Positions 56,347 to 64,000 of a stretch of DNA of 64,000 nt are shown piece by piece. The position numbers and the translations under genes are program-made. Source of the stretch: Chloroflexota bacterium (GTDB lineage Bacteria; Chloroflexota; UBA6077; JACCZL01); contig JADLFM010000023.1 of NCBI GenBank assembly GCA_020845495.1, forward strand, positions 62,001-126,000, in the 5' to 3' direction. Within the stretch, counting starts at the first letter, position 1. The number at the start of each line of letters is the position of its first letter. The notes under the pieces are model-generated. The model did not search any database, was not told where the DNA came from, and saw only the letters and a program-made list of their open reading frames with translations.

Positions 56347-57804
56347 TTACGGCGTCTTGGTGGCCGTTGGGGTTGCAGTCGGGGTGTTCGTCGAGCCGGG
56401 AGTGTTGGTCGGCAGCGGCGTATCCGTTGGAATCGGCGTGTTGGTCGGGTTCGGCGGCTGCCCCGCGCGTACCCGTAGGCTGGTCGAGACCCAGTCCGAC
56501 CGCACGCCCTTCACGTTCCGCGCTCGGCCGCGCAGGTGGTAGTCGCCTGAGATGGTCGGGGTCACCGTCCAGACGTTGGCGCACTGCTTCTGGTCGTCGC
56601 AGTCGAACCGTTGGCGCGCCAGCGCCGGGTCGGCGGCCGTATTATCGTTGCCATTGCCATTCGTGTTGTTGTCGTTTCCATTGCCATTGTTATTGTTATT
56701 GTCATTGTTCGCGTCGACGCCCTCCCACTCGATCCAATCCAATCCAACGTCGTCGCTTGCAATGACCGTAATGCTGATCTTCTGGCCCGGATCGATCCGG
56801 TCGTCGTCGACCTGAATCACGACGTTCGGGGCGGTGCTGGTCGGGGTAGCCGTAGGACCGGTGGGAGTTGGCGTGGCGGTCGCGCCGGGCGTCAACGGCG
56901 GCAGCGGCGTCGGCACCAGGCCAACCGTGCCCGGCGCAGGCGGTGGCGCCTGGAAGCCCGGCAGGTCGGGCGAGAACGCGTTCGTCAGGTCGGTGTTCGG
57001 CAGTGCGTCCGGCCGGGCCACCCAGTTTGGCGCGTTCGGGTTCCACTGGTAGAAGAAGCGGCTCCCGGCCATGTCCTGCGCGAGATCGGGTGGCAGGTTC
57101 TGCCCGGTGATGACTGACTTCAGGTAGTCGCCAACGAGGATGCCCTCAGTGCAGTTGCAGACCATCCGATAATGCATGATCCCGCGCTGATAGCGTTGAT
57201 AGACGAAGCCAGGGTTCGTCGGGTCGGCGGCCGGGTTGGAGGTTGGGACCCCCCAGATCTCGAGGTTCAGGAGCGTCACGAGACCTGGGTTCGGCTCCGC
57301 GACGCCGGGGAAGGCGATATTGACCGGCACGGTCGTGTTGAACAGCGTGAAGAAGCCGACTGGTATCCCGTTCCAGGTATCGGGTGACACAGCCTGGACG
57401 AACTCGATGACCCGGGTAGCGTAGTCCGGCGAGCCAACGTTTGGCGCGGCCTGGGCGAGGGCCGGATCCGGCGCCGGGAAGACTGAGCCATTCGCGCGGG
57501 TGAGCGGCAAGACGTTCGGGTCGAGGATATTCAAGCGGCTGACGCCGCCAGCCTGGCGCTGAAGCACGACCCGCTGGAAGAACTGGACCGGGAAGCCGTC
57601 CAGCACGAAGGTGCGGGAGATCGGGTAACCGAGGATGCGGACGCCGCCGCGCAGGTTGAAGTACTCGAGGAAGTCTTGATCGGTAATGCAGAAGCCCGTC
57701 TCCTGAAAGCACGTCGGCTGAGCCTCCGTGGTCTGCCCGGGCGGTGCCACTGCCGCCGTCAACGCGATCACCAGGAATCCGACCAGGATGAGCGATCGCT
57801 TCAC
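56347..57804 (-). CDS. secreted modular protein with Asn-rich and Thr-Pro-rich regions
   Basis: A 485-residue exported protein (signal KRSLILVGFLVIALTAAVAP). Residues about 30-300 are the module shared with the glycosidase at 52926 (FLEYFNLRGGVRILGYPISRTF, then RANGSVFPAPDPA). It is followed by a Thr/Pro linker (TATPTPTGPTATPTST), a beta-sandwich-like region (VIQVDDDRIDPGQKISITVIA), interrupted by a low-complexity Asn/Gly run, and a C-terminal T-N-T-P-type tail. No sorting signal is seen. The start GTG has GGAGG seven bases upstream. It may bind cell-surface or polymeric material; function unknown. Confidence 0.72.
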   Translation of the reverse strand: MKRSLILVGFLVIALTAAVAPPGQTTEAQPTCFQETGFCITDQDFLEYFNLRGGVRILGYPISRTFVLDGFPVQFFQRVVLQRQAGGVSRLNILDPNVLPLTRANGSVFPAPDPALAQAAPNVGSPDYATRVIEFVQAVSPDTWNGIPVGFFTLFNTTVPVNIAFPGVAEPNPGLVTLLNLEIWGVPTSNPAADPTNPGFVYQRYQRGIMHYRMVCNCTEGILVGDYLKSVITGQNLPPDLAQDMAGSRFFYQWNPNAPNWVARPDALPNTDLTNAFSPDLPGFQAPPPAPGTVGLVPTPLPPLTPGATATPTPTGPTATPTSTAPNVVIQVDDDRIDPGQKISITVIASDDVGLDWIEWEGVDANNDNNNNNGNGNDNNTNGNGNDNTAADPALARQRFDCDDQKQCANVWTVTPTISGDYHLRGRARNVKGVRSDWVSTSLRVRAGQPPNPTNTPIPTDTPLPTNTPGSTNTPTATPTATKTP

Positions 57805-58043
57805 GCTACGTCCTCCTTCCGCCCTGACGGGCACTTCGCCCCATGGTTGGCAGTCACCTGGCCCAGTGTTGGGATGACAGGTATGGGCCGGACAGCCATC
57901 GACGGCCGAGCCGCAGCACGCTTCGTGCCGTGTTTTCGGGAGAGCAGGCGCCCTCAACGATGGCAGGACGCGGGGTAGCATCGATTTCACGAGGGTGAAG
58001 CGCGGTTTCGCGCACGGCGAGCAGCCAGACCGAGCGGTAGAGG

Positions 58044-59822
58044 CTACCCGATAGGAACCGGCGGGTCAGGAACGGCGGGCAGACGCAGCGTGAAGGTCGT
58101 GCCCACGCCGACCCTGCTCTCGACGTCGATCCGGCCGCCATGCGCCTCGGCGATCTGGCGGCAGATCGCCAGCCCCAGACCGGCCCCGCCGCCCGCCCGC
58201 CTGGCGTCGCCATCGACACGGTAGAAGCGGTCGAAGATGCGCGGCAGATGCTCGGGTCCGATTCCGCTGCCAGTGTCTCGTACGCGTAGTTCGGCCAGAT
58301 CGGCCCGACGTACGAGGTCGAGGGTGACGGTCCCACCCGCCAGGGTGTGCCGAAGGGCGTTGTCCACGAGGTTCAATAGCAGTTGCTTGAGTCGATCTCG
58401 GTCACCGTCAACCGCGATCTGCTCCAGATCTCCCACCATCAGCCGGACGCCATCAGCGAGAGGGCGCTGCTGCATGAAAACCTCGACGAGCACAGTGTCG
58501 AGCATCAGGCGGGAGCGGTGGAAGGGCTGGCCAGCGTCGGCGCGCGCAAGCGCGAGAAGATCGTTCACCAGCCGGCCCATTCGCCCAGCTTCGCGGACGA
58601 TCGATCCGATGGCCGCCTTCTCGGCCGCGCCATCCACACTCGCGCCATCCACACTCGCGCTATCCACACTCGCGCCATCCACACTCGCGCTATCCACACT
58701 CGCGCTATCCGCACTCGCGCTATCCGCACTCGCGCCATCCGCACTCGCGCTATCCGCACTCGCGCTATCCGCACTCGCGCTATCCGCACTCGCGGCGTAA
58801 TCTGAGACAGCCGCCCGATGCACACCGTCTGCGCCGATCCCGTGGGCAGCCCGTTCCGAGCCGCACGTATCAGGCGCTAAAGGCGTCCCACCCGCGGCAG
58901 CGCCGACCGCCTCGCGCTGGCCCAGGACTCCTATGCACCGCTCCTGCGGCCCGTTGCGCCGATCGTCTGCCCCCGAGCGCAGGGAACCCGCTCCCTCGTG
59001 CTGGCGCTCGCGTAGCAGCATCTCGGCGTTCGCCCTGATGGTAGTCACAGGCGTCCGTAGCTCGTGGGAGACGTCGGCCAGGAAACGCTGTTGCGCTGCG
59101 AACGCCTCGTCGAGCCGCCCCAGCATCTCGTTAAACGTCGTTGTGAGCCGCCCAAGCTCGTCGCGCTGACGCGGCTCGGGCAAGCGGCGGGATAGGTCGG
59201 CCGACGCCCCGATCTCGTGGGCCGCTCGCGTGATCCGGTCGACCGGGCGCAGCGCGGCCGAGACGAGCAGCCAGGCCAGCCCGGCGGCGACCGCCGTCAC
59301 CCCGAGCACGGCTGCCACCAGTACCCACCGCAGCCGTTCGAGCGTCGCCTGGGCTGGTTGGAGCGAGGCACCCACGAAGATGCCGCCCACGACGTCGCCG
59401 TCGAGCAGGAGTGGCGCGCCATACAGCCCGAGCCGCTCGCCACCCGGCAGGGCGATCTGGTCGCGTACCTCCTGGCCCTGGAGCACTATCCGCAAGGCGT
59501 CGGTCGATACCGGCAGGGGGGCGGTCAGGTTCGACGAGGTCGCGAGGATCTCGCCGCGCTGGCTGACGATCTCGACGTACTGAGTCAGATCGGCCGGAGC
59601 CGCTGTCGCCGGCACCAACAGCGAGGGCACGCTGCGCCAGGGCCAGCTACGTGCCTCGGCGAGAAGCGCCTGAGCCGTCTGCACCGTCCGCAATTCGGCG
59701 GCGCGGTCGAACTGCTCGGACAACTGGCGGCTCACCACCGCGTACGCGAAGCCGGCTGACGCCGCGAGCACGACGGCCAGCACGGCGACGAACCAGAGAG
59801 TCAGACGCAGGCGAATCGACAT
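58044..59822 (-). CDS. sensor histidine kinase with repeat insertion in DHp
   Basis: A 592-residue membrane kinase. Helix 1 (LWFVAVLAVVLAASAGFAYAVV), an extracytoplasmic sensor (about 32-165), helix 2 and a HAMP-like segment come first. The phospho-acceptor His is H253 in FLADVSHELRTPVTT. After helix 1 of the dimerisation domain comes an unusual insert (about 275-403), ending with the S-A-D-S-A-type tandem repeat. DHp helix 2 (GRMGRLVNDLLALARADAG) and the catalytic domain follow (LLLNLVDNALRHT, DTGSGIGPEHLPRIF, GAGLGLAICRQI). It pairs with the upstream response regulator. Confidence 0.88.
   Translation of the reverse strand: MSIRLRLTLWFVAVLAVVLAASAGFAYAVVSRQLSEQFDRAAELRTVQTAQALLAEARSWPWRSVPSLLVPATAAPADLTQYVEIVSQRGEILATSSNLTAPLPVSTDALRIVLQGQEVRDQIALPGGERLGLYGAPLLLDGDVVGGIFVGASLQPAQATLERLRWVLVAAVLGVTAVAAGLAWLLVSAALRPVDRITRAAHEIGASADLSRRLPEPRQRDELGRLTTTFNEMLGRLDEAFAAQQRFLADVSHELRTPVTTIRANAEMLLRERQHEGAGSLRSGADDRRNGPQERCIGVLGQREAVGAAAGGTPLAPDTCGSERAAHGIGADGVHRAAVSDYAASADSASADSASADSASADGASADSASADSASVDSASVDGASVDSASVDGASVDGAAEKAAIGSIVREAGRMGRLVNDLLALARADAGQPFHRSRLMLDTVLVEVFMQQRPLADGVRLMVGDLEQIAVDGDRDRLKQLLLNLVDNALRHTLAGGTVTLDLVRRADLAELRVRDTGSGIGPEHLPRIFDRFYRVDGDARRAGGGAGLGLAICRQIAEAHGGRIDVESRVGVGTTFTLRLPAVPDPPVPIG
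58626..58790 (-). repeat. 11 x 15-bp tandem repeat inside the kinase gene
   Basis: Eleven head-to-tail 15-bp units of the form CGCGC(C/T)ATCC(A/G)CACT on the plus strand, encoding S-A/V-D-S/G-A pentapeptides in the kinase on the minus strand. Being a multiple of three, it keeps the frame whatever the copy number. Confidence 0.95.
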
Positions 59823-60047
59823 CGGGTCTCCGGAAGGTGTCGCGCGGGGATGAGCGGCAGGCAGCGTACCAGGAGCGTATCAGGCAGAGAGGCGGGGATG
59901 CCGATAGGGGGTGGCAAAGCGGCCGGCCAGGAGCGCCTGCGTCGATGTGCATACCAGGAGAGTCGGGACGCAGACGAGTTCGAGGTGAGGATGAGATCGG
60001 GGCATGGATGGGGCGTGCGTGAAGGTGGAACTAGCGTGCGAACGAGC

Positions 60048-60731
60048 TCAGGGCTCCTCCCGCATGACGTACCCGACCCCACGGATCGTCTGGATCAGGC
60101 GTGACTCGCCATTGGCCTCCAACTTGTCGCGCAGGTAGCGGACATACACCTCGATCACCTTGGACTCGCCCGCGAAGTCGTAGCCCCAGACTCGCTCGTA
60201 AATGCGCTCGCGGGTCTGGACCTCGCGCGGGCGCCGCATGAGCAGGTGAAGGAGCTCGAACTCGGTCGGGGTCAGCACCATCTTTCGCCCGCCGCGCCAT
60301 GCCTCGTGGGAGGTCGTGTCGAGACGCAGATCGGCGAAGCGCAGTTCGCGGCTCTCCGAAGCTGGATCGCGACGGCGCAGGCACACTCGGATCCGTGCCA
60401 ACAATTCCTCGAAGGCGAAAGGTTTGACGAGGTAATCGTCGGCACCGGCCTCCAGCCCGACGACGCGATCCGGTACGGCGTCGCGGGCGGTCAGCATGAC
60501 GACTGGCAAGGTCGGGTCGGCCCGGCGGAGGCGGCGGCAGATCTCGAGGCCGTCAACCCCGGGCAACGTCAGGTCGAGAACGACCAGATCGGGCTGACGG
60601 TCGCGGAGAGCGTGGAGCGCCTGTTCGCCATCGGCAGCGGCCAGCACTCCGAAGCCCTCACGACTCAGATTCCGCTGCAACGAGGCCCGGATCTCCGCAT
60701 CGTCGTCCACCACGAGAATCTGGGCACTCAT
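60048..60731 (-). CDS. OmpR/PhoB-family response regulator
   Basis: A 227-residue regulator with a receiver (ILVVDDDAEIR, phospho-acceptor Asp in DLVVLDLTLPGVDGLE, Lys in YLVKPFAFEEL) and a winged-helix DNA-binding domain (KMVLTPTEFELLHLLMRRP and SKVIEVYVRYLRDKLEA). It lies 225 bp upstream of the kinase on the same strand, an OmpR-EnvZ-type pair. The ATG before SAQILVV is chosen. Confidence 0.93.
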   Translation of the reverse strand: MSAQILVVDDDAEIRASLQRNLSREGFGVLAAADGEQALHALRDRQPDLVVLDLTLPGVDGLEICRRLRRADPTLPVVMLTARDAVPDRVVGLEAGADDYLVKPFAFEELLARIRVCLRRRDPASESRELRFADLRLDTTSHEAWRGGRKMVLTPTEFELLHLLMRRPREVQTRERIYERVWGYDFAGESKVIEVYVRYLRDKLEANGESRLIQTIRGVGYVMREEP

Positions 60732-60958
60732 CGAACCGGCCGTGCACCCTGCGTCATCCGTGGCGTGCCCGGTGTACGGGCGCGTCACGGATAGTCTATG
60801 AGTGGCCTGTGTCCGTGCGGCAACACATCGCCGGCCAGGGAGAGTCTCTCATGCTGCTGCGCGGCACCGAGGGGATGTAGATGGCCTCGTCATGTAGAGA
60901 ACAAGGGCAGACACTCCAGCCCCAGGGGCCGCCCCTCTAAATAGTAGGATCCGCGCGA

Positions 60959-61783
60959 TTAGCGCCGCAGGAGGTCCAGCGAGAAGCTCTGGCCATTGCC
61001 GAACACCGCGTGTTCCCCATCACGCTCGACCGTCACCACGCCAACGCCGTGCACCTGTGCCGATTGGCCTGTGAGATCGACGACGCAGACCGTGTGCTCG
61101 TCGATGCCCAGCACGACGGTCGCGGATGGTAGCTGCTCGCGCAGGGAGTCGAAGCGCGCCGTGCCCATGTAGCAGTGGCTCGTGTCGAGCTCCGCGCCGC
61201 CCTCCTTGTTGTTCCAGTGCGGCACGATCGTCAGATCCAGCCCGCTCGCGCCAAACAGGTCCAGCCCCGCCGTCCAGCCAGGATCTTCGCCGACCTTGTA
61301 GATCTCGTAGACCGGCAGGGTATGGTGGCTGGATGCGAGTGCCATCGCGCTCGCAAGGGCCAGCGTCGCGCCGGCCTCCAGGCGCGCGAGAACCGCCCGC
61401 CAGAGCCGGGTATCTAGAAGGTGGCGGACGGCATACGTCGGGCTGCCGGCACCGGCGAAGACGTATGACGGCTCCCCCATGAGCTCGGCGACGTTGCGAT
61501 CGTCAGTGCCAACCGGCTCGCCTTCGCGCCGGCGGGCCGGCACGATCGTCACGTCAGGCTTGAAGTTCTGGAGGCTGTGCTCGAAGAAGGCTTTGACCTT
61601 CGCCGCCAGGATGCCCGAGTTGGGCTGGAACCCGGCGGGCGTTTCGAGCACTGCGACTGGCACGGGCTTCGCATACGCGGCGAGCAGCAATTCGTGAACC
61701 CGCCGTCCAACCTTCGCGGTTTCGCCGGACCCGAACAGTGCGATCCGGCCGCGAGTAAGGGGCGCGCGATCTGGATTGCTCAC
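60959..61783 (-). CDS. peptidase S51/cyanophycinase-like protein
   Basis: A 274-residue protein with a glutamine-amidotransferase-like fold of the S51 type: IALFGSGETAKVGRRV at the start and YVFAGAGSPTYAVRHLL in the middle. The nucleophile region reads TLALASAMALASSH rather than the canonical G-T-S-A-G, so catalysis may differ. C-terminal LGIDEHTVCVVDL is also typical of the family. The start is a GTG. Substrate unknown; annotation as a peptidase is by fold only. Confidence 0.65.
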   Translation of the reverse strand: MSNPDRAPLTRGRIALFGSGETAKVGRRVHELLLAAYAKPVPVAVLETPAGFQPNSGILAAKVKAFFEHSLQNFKPDVTIVPARRREGEPVGTDDRNVAELMGEPSYVFAGAGSPTYAVRHLLDTRLWRAVLARLEAGATLALASAMALASSHHTLPVYEIYKVGEDPGWTAGLDLFGASGLDLTIVPHWNNKEGGAELDTSHCYMGTARFDSLREQLPSATVVLGIDEHTVCVVDLTGQSAQVHGVGVVTVERDGEHAVFGNGQSFSLDLLRR

Positions 61784-61869
61784 ATCCCAGCCATTCTACG
61801 ATAGTGATACGGCTCCGGCGGCCACCGTTGGACAGACTGGCCGGGGCCACATCACGGCGAGGAGAGAGG

Positions 61870-62766
61870 GTGGACGTCCGCGACCATTGTATCGCGGTGC
61901 ACGGGATCCGTCTGCGGGTGCGCGAGTGGCTGCCGGCTGAGCCATCCGACGTGCTGCCGATCGTCCTGGTGCATGGGCTGGCCTCGAACAGCCGCATCTG
62001 GGATGCCGTGGCGCCGCGCCTGGCCAGGCGCTTCCACGTCGTCGCGCTGGATCAGCGCGGTCACGGCCTGAGCGACAAGCCGTCCGACGGCTACGACTTT
62101 TCAGACGTCGCCGGCGATCTGCGCGGCGCGATCGATGCACTCGATCTCGACCGCCCGACGCTGGTCGGCCACTCCTGGGGTGGCAACGTCGTCGTCAGCT
62201 ACGCCGCAACCTACCCGGATGACGTACGGTCGCTCGTGCTCGTCGACGGCGGCTTCCTCGACCTGAGCTCGCGGCCCGGCTTCACCTGGGAGCGGGTGCG
62301 CGTGGACCTGGCTCCGCCGGACCTGACCCATCTAACTTTCCCCGAGCTTCGCGAGCGGGCTCGTTCCGGTCACGCCAGCGCGTACTGGAGCCCGGCTGTT
62401 GAAGCGACGCTGCGGACCTCCTTCGAGGATGGACCGGACGGTCACATTCGCCCTCGGCTTTCGCGCGAGAACCATCTCCAGATTCTGCGGGCCATGTGGG
62501 AGCAGCACCCGGCCGCTCTGTTCCCCCGGATCCCCTGCCCGGTCCTGATCCTCCCCGCCCGCCGGTCGCCCGACGACGTGTCACCCGAACACGCCGCCCG
62601 GGAGCGCGAGCGGGCCGCCGAGCGTGAGCGGCTGGTCGAGCGGGCGGCGGCGCTCTTCCCCGACGCCCGGGTGCACTGGTTCGAGAACACCGTCCACGAC
62701 GTCCCGCTCCAGCGCCCGGCCGAACTTGCCGAGTTGATTGCTGGTACGACGCTCGTTGCTCCATGA
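61870..62766 (+). CDS. alpha/beta hydrolase
   Basis: A 298-residue cytoplasmic hydrolase: oxyanion motif IVLVHGLASNSRIWDAV, nucleophile elbow LVGHSWGGNVVVSYA (Ser in G-H-S-W-G), and a C-terminal His in NTVHDVPLQRP. An Asp/Glu triad member is plausible in RRSPDDV. It belongs to the general esterase/epoxide-hydrolase-like group; substrate unknown. The GTG start is chosen with AGGAG six bases upstream; the ATG at 61804 would add 22 Arg-rich residues. It overlaps the next gene by four bases. Confidence 0.85.
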   Translation: MDVRDHCIAVHGIRLRVREWLPAEPSDVLPIVLVHGLASNSRIWDAVAPRLARRFHVVALDQRGHGLSDKPSDGYDFSDVAGDLRGAIDALDLDRPTLVGHSWGGNVVVSYAATYPDDVRSLVLVDGGFLDLSSRPGFTWERVRVDLAPPDLTHLTFPELRERARSGHASAYWSPAVEATLRTSFEDGPDGHIRPRLSRENHLQILRAMWEQHPAALFPRIPCPVLILPARRSPDDVSPEHAARERERAAERERLVERAAALFPDARVHWFENTVHDVPLQRPAELAELIAGTTLVAP

Positions 62767-63923
62767 GCGTCTCGCCCGCCGACTGGCGGGATGGCTCGAT
62801 CCTGGTCACGGCGCTTGGAGACGAGCCACTCGCGCCGCTCGTGGTCGCTCGGCAGTTGAACGTGCGACGCGTGGTCTGCGTCGGCCACTCGGCCGTGGAG
62901 TGGCGCGTGGAGCCGCTCCTCGACGTCCTCCGTCGTGACGGCCGGCCAGCGCGCTGGATTCCGCTCGTGGCGACCGACGTTCCGGCCGGTCTGGATAGCC
63001 TGAGCGCGCGCCTGCCGATCGACTCGGACGACAGCATCGTGTTCGACCTGACCAACGCGCGGGGCGTCCTCGGCTTTGCCCTGTACGAGTTTGCCCATCG
63101 CCGCGAGCAGGCGGCCCCGGACCGCTCGTTGCTCTTGCGCGTCGACTGGAGCGACCGCGTGATCCGGTCGATCAGCCCGGACCGTGAGGCCGCCGAGCCG
63201 CTCCGCACCCAGATCAGCCTGACCGACTTCCTGGAAGCGCACGGGAAACGGCTGGTTGGCGTCGAGCGCGCGCAAGGCAGTCGATCCCACTATGGTGATG
63301 CGGCACGGCGGATCGCCAGTGCGCTTCCGCTGGCTCAGCCGCTGCTGAATGCAACCCACCACAGCAGTTGGGAACGGCCGCTCCGTCTCCGAGGCAAGCA
63401 GCGCAACGAACGGCTGCTGGACGCACTGACCGAAGATGGCGTGTTGCTGCGCGACGGCAGCGCAGTCTTCGCGCGCGAGGCTCAGGCCTTCCAGTTCCTC
63501 CACGGGCGATGGCTGGAGGAGTACCTGTTTGAGATCGCCGACGAGTCCGGCGCGTTCGACGACTGCGCCTCCGGCGTTCGCTTCACCTGGATCTCGGAGC
63601 GCGACCGTAACGGCGATCCGGCCGTAGCAAACGAGATCGACTTCGCCGGAACGGCCAGCGGCCGGGCGACGATCGCCTCCTGCAAGACCGGCGGCAGCCA
63701 GGACGTCAACGGTGCCCTCTACGAGCTGCTGACCCTGGCCGAGCGCGCGGCCGGGCGTTCGGTAGTGCCGGTGTTCGCAACCACCGAACACCTGGATCGC
63801 CCGGCCCGCCAGCGAGCGGCCGTGCTCGGCATCCGCATCCTCGACGCCGACCGGCTCCCCAACCGCGAGCGTGTCCTGACCACGCTCACGAGCGGCCGGC
63901 CAGTCGAGAGCAGGGAGTCGTGA
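62763..63923 (+). CDS. Card1/Can2-like protein: CARF-like plus PD-(D/E)XK-like domains
   Basis: A 386-residue protein. The first about 150 residues resemble a CARF sensor domain (ILVTALGDEPLAPLVVARQL, VVCVGHSA). The C-terminal half resembles the DUF1887 nuclease of Card1/Can2: GRWLEEYLFE (248-257), NEIDF (E291, D293), and ASCKTG (K308). Known members are activated by cyclic tetra-adenylate from type III CRISPR systems. The acidic residue two before the Lys, usually Glu in E-C-K, is Ser here (S306), so activity is uncertain. No CRISPR array or cas gene is in the window. The ATG overlaps the hydrolase stop (ATGA). Confidence 0.6.
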   Translation: MSVSPADWRDGSILVTALGDEPLAPLVVARQLNVRRVVCVGHSAVEWRVEPLLDVLRRDGRPARWIPLVATDVPAGLDSLSARLPIDSDDSIVFDLTNARGVLGFALYEFAHRREQAAPDRSLLLRVDWSDRVIRSISPDREAAEPLRTQISLTDFLEAHGKRLVGVERAQGSRSHYGDAARRIASALPLAQPLLNATHHSSWERPLRLRGKQRNERLLDALTEDGVLLRDGSAVFAREAQAFQFLHGRWLEEYLFEIADESGAFDDCASGVRFTWISERDRNGDPAVANEIDFAGTASGRATIASCKTGGSQDVNGALYELLTLAERAAGRSVVPVFATTEHLDRPARQRAAVLGIRILDADRLPNRERVLTTLTSGRPVESRES

Positions 63924-64000
63924 GTTGAGAGGTATCGCCTGTGACTTGCCAGTCAGCAGGCGAATGCGTGCGGAGGTGCACTCTCCTCGACGGGTGTCCC
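63924..64000. other. right-edge sequence
   Basis: Only 77 bases after the last gene; no feature recognised. Confidence 0.4.

Overview
The window is high-GC, protein-coding on both strands, and reads as chromosome from a Chloroflexota-like bacterium (probably Thermomicrobia/Sphaerobacter-like). That placement is an inference. It rests on the base composition, the mix of housekeeping genes, a secreted Pro/Thr-rich 'TPTATPT'-tailed protein, and two secreted proteins sharing an uncommon N-terminal module. I see no rRNA, tRNA, CRISPR array, transposase or phage gene.

Region 1 (1-20 kb) is mostly housekeeping and regulation: folE, coaBC, coaX, rpsU, a zinc-ribbon protein, a receiver-GAF signalling protein, glgC, ccdA, a DUF309 protein, ispH, a ParB-like protein, a ThuA-like protein, a degenerate protein kinase, a double-hotdog thioesterase, panE, a PAP2 phosphatase and a GlsB/YeaQ-type membrane protein. 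Region 2 (20-30 kb) is a catabolic, mostly minus-strand run: a binding protein and two permeases of a sugar-type ABC importer (no ATPase), an FAD oxidoreductase, an enoyl-CoA hydratase, a class III CoA-transferase, a DUF606 transporter and a nucleoside hydrolase. A plus-strand cytochrome P450 follows.

Region 3 (30.2-46.6 kb) is the outstanding part: a large glycine/sarcosine/betaine-reductase-like selenoprotein island. It holds five grdB-grdE pairs (component B), one grdA (component A), one grdC (component C subunit) and a CxxC redoxin coupled to grdA. All five grdB genes and grdA are interrupted by an in-frame TGA at the known selenocysteine position, so there are six selenoproteins in about 16 kb. 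Each grdB TGA is followed, 10 nt later, by the same 8-bp perfect hairpin with a GGU (once GGC) loop, a convincing bacterial SECIS element; grdA has its own hairpin. All five GrdE-like subunits lack the cysteine expected to become the pyruvoyl/carbonyl group of classical GrdE; a Ser/Thr-Trp pair is conserved nearby instead. The layout (many substrate-specific B modules, one shared A, one shared C subunit, no GrdD seen) suggests a system that channels several different substrates into one selenoprotein relay, in an organism whose other genes (P450, molybdenum hydroxylase) do not look like those of a strict amino-acid-fermenting anaerobe.

Region 4 (47-64 kb) holds a three-subunit molybdenum hydroxylase of the xanthine dehydrogenase family, secreted proteins (one a probable clan-A glycoside hydrolase), a polysaccharide deacetylase-like protein, a two-component system whose kinase carries an 11-copy, 15-bp tandem repeat inside its dimerisation domain, a peptidase S51-like protein, an alpha/beta hydrolase, and at the right edge a protein resembling the CRISPR-associated nuclease Card1/Can2 (DUF1887). 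Short tandem repeats of 11-17 bp recur in several intergenic gaps.
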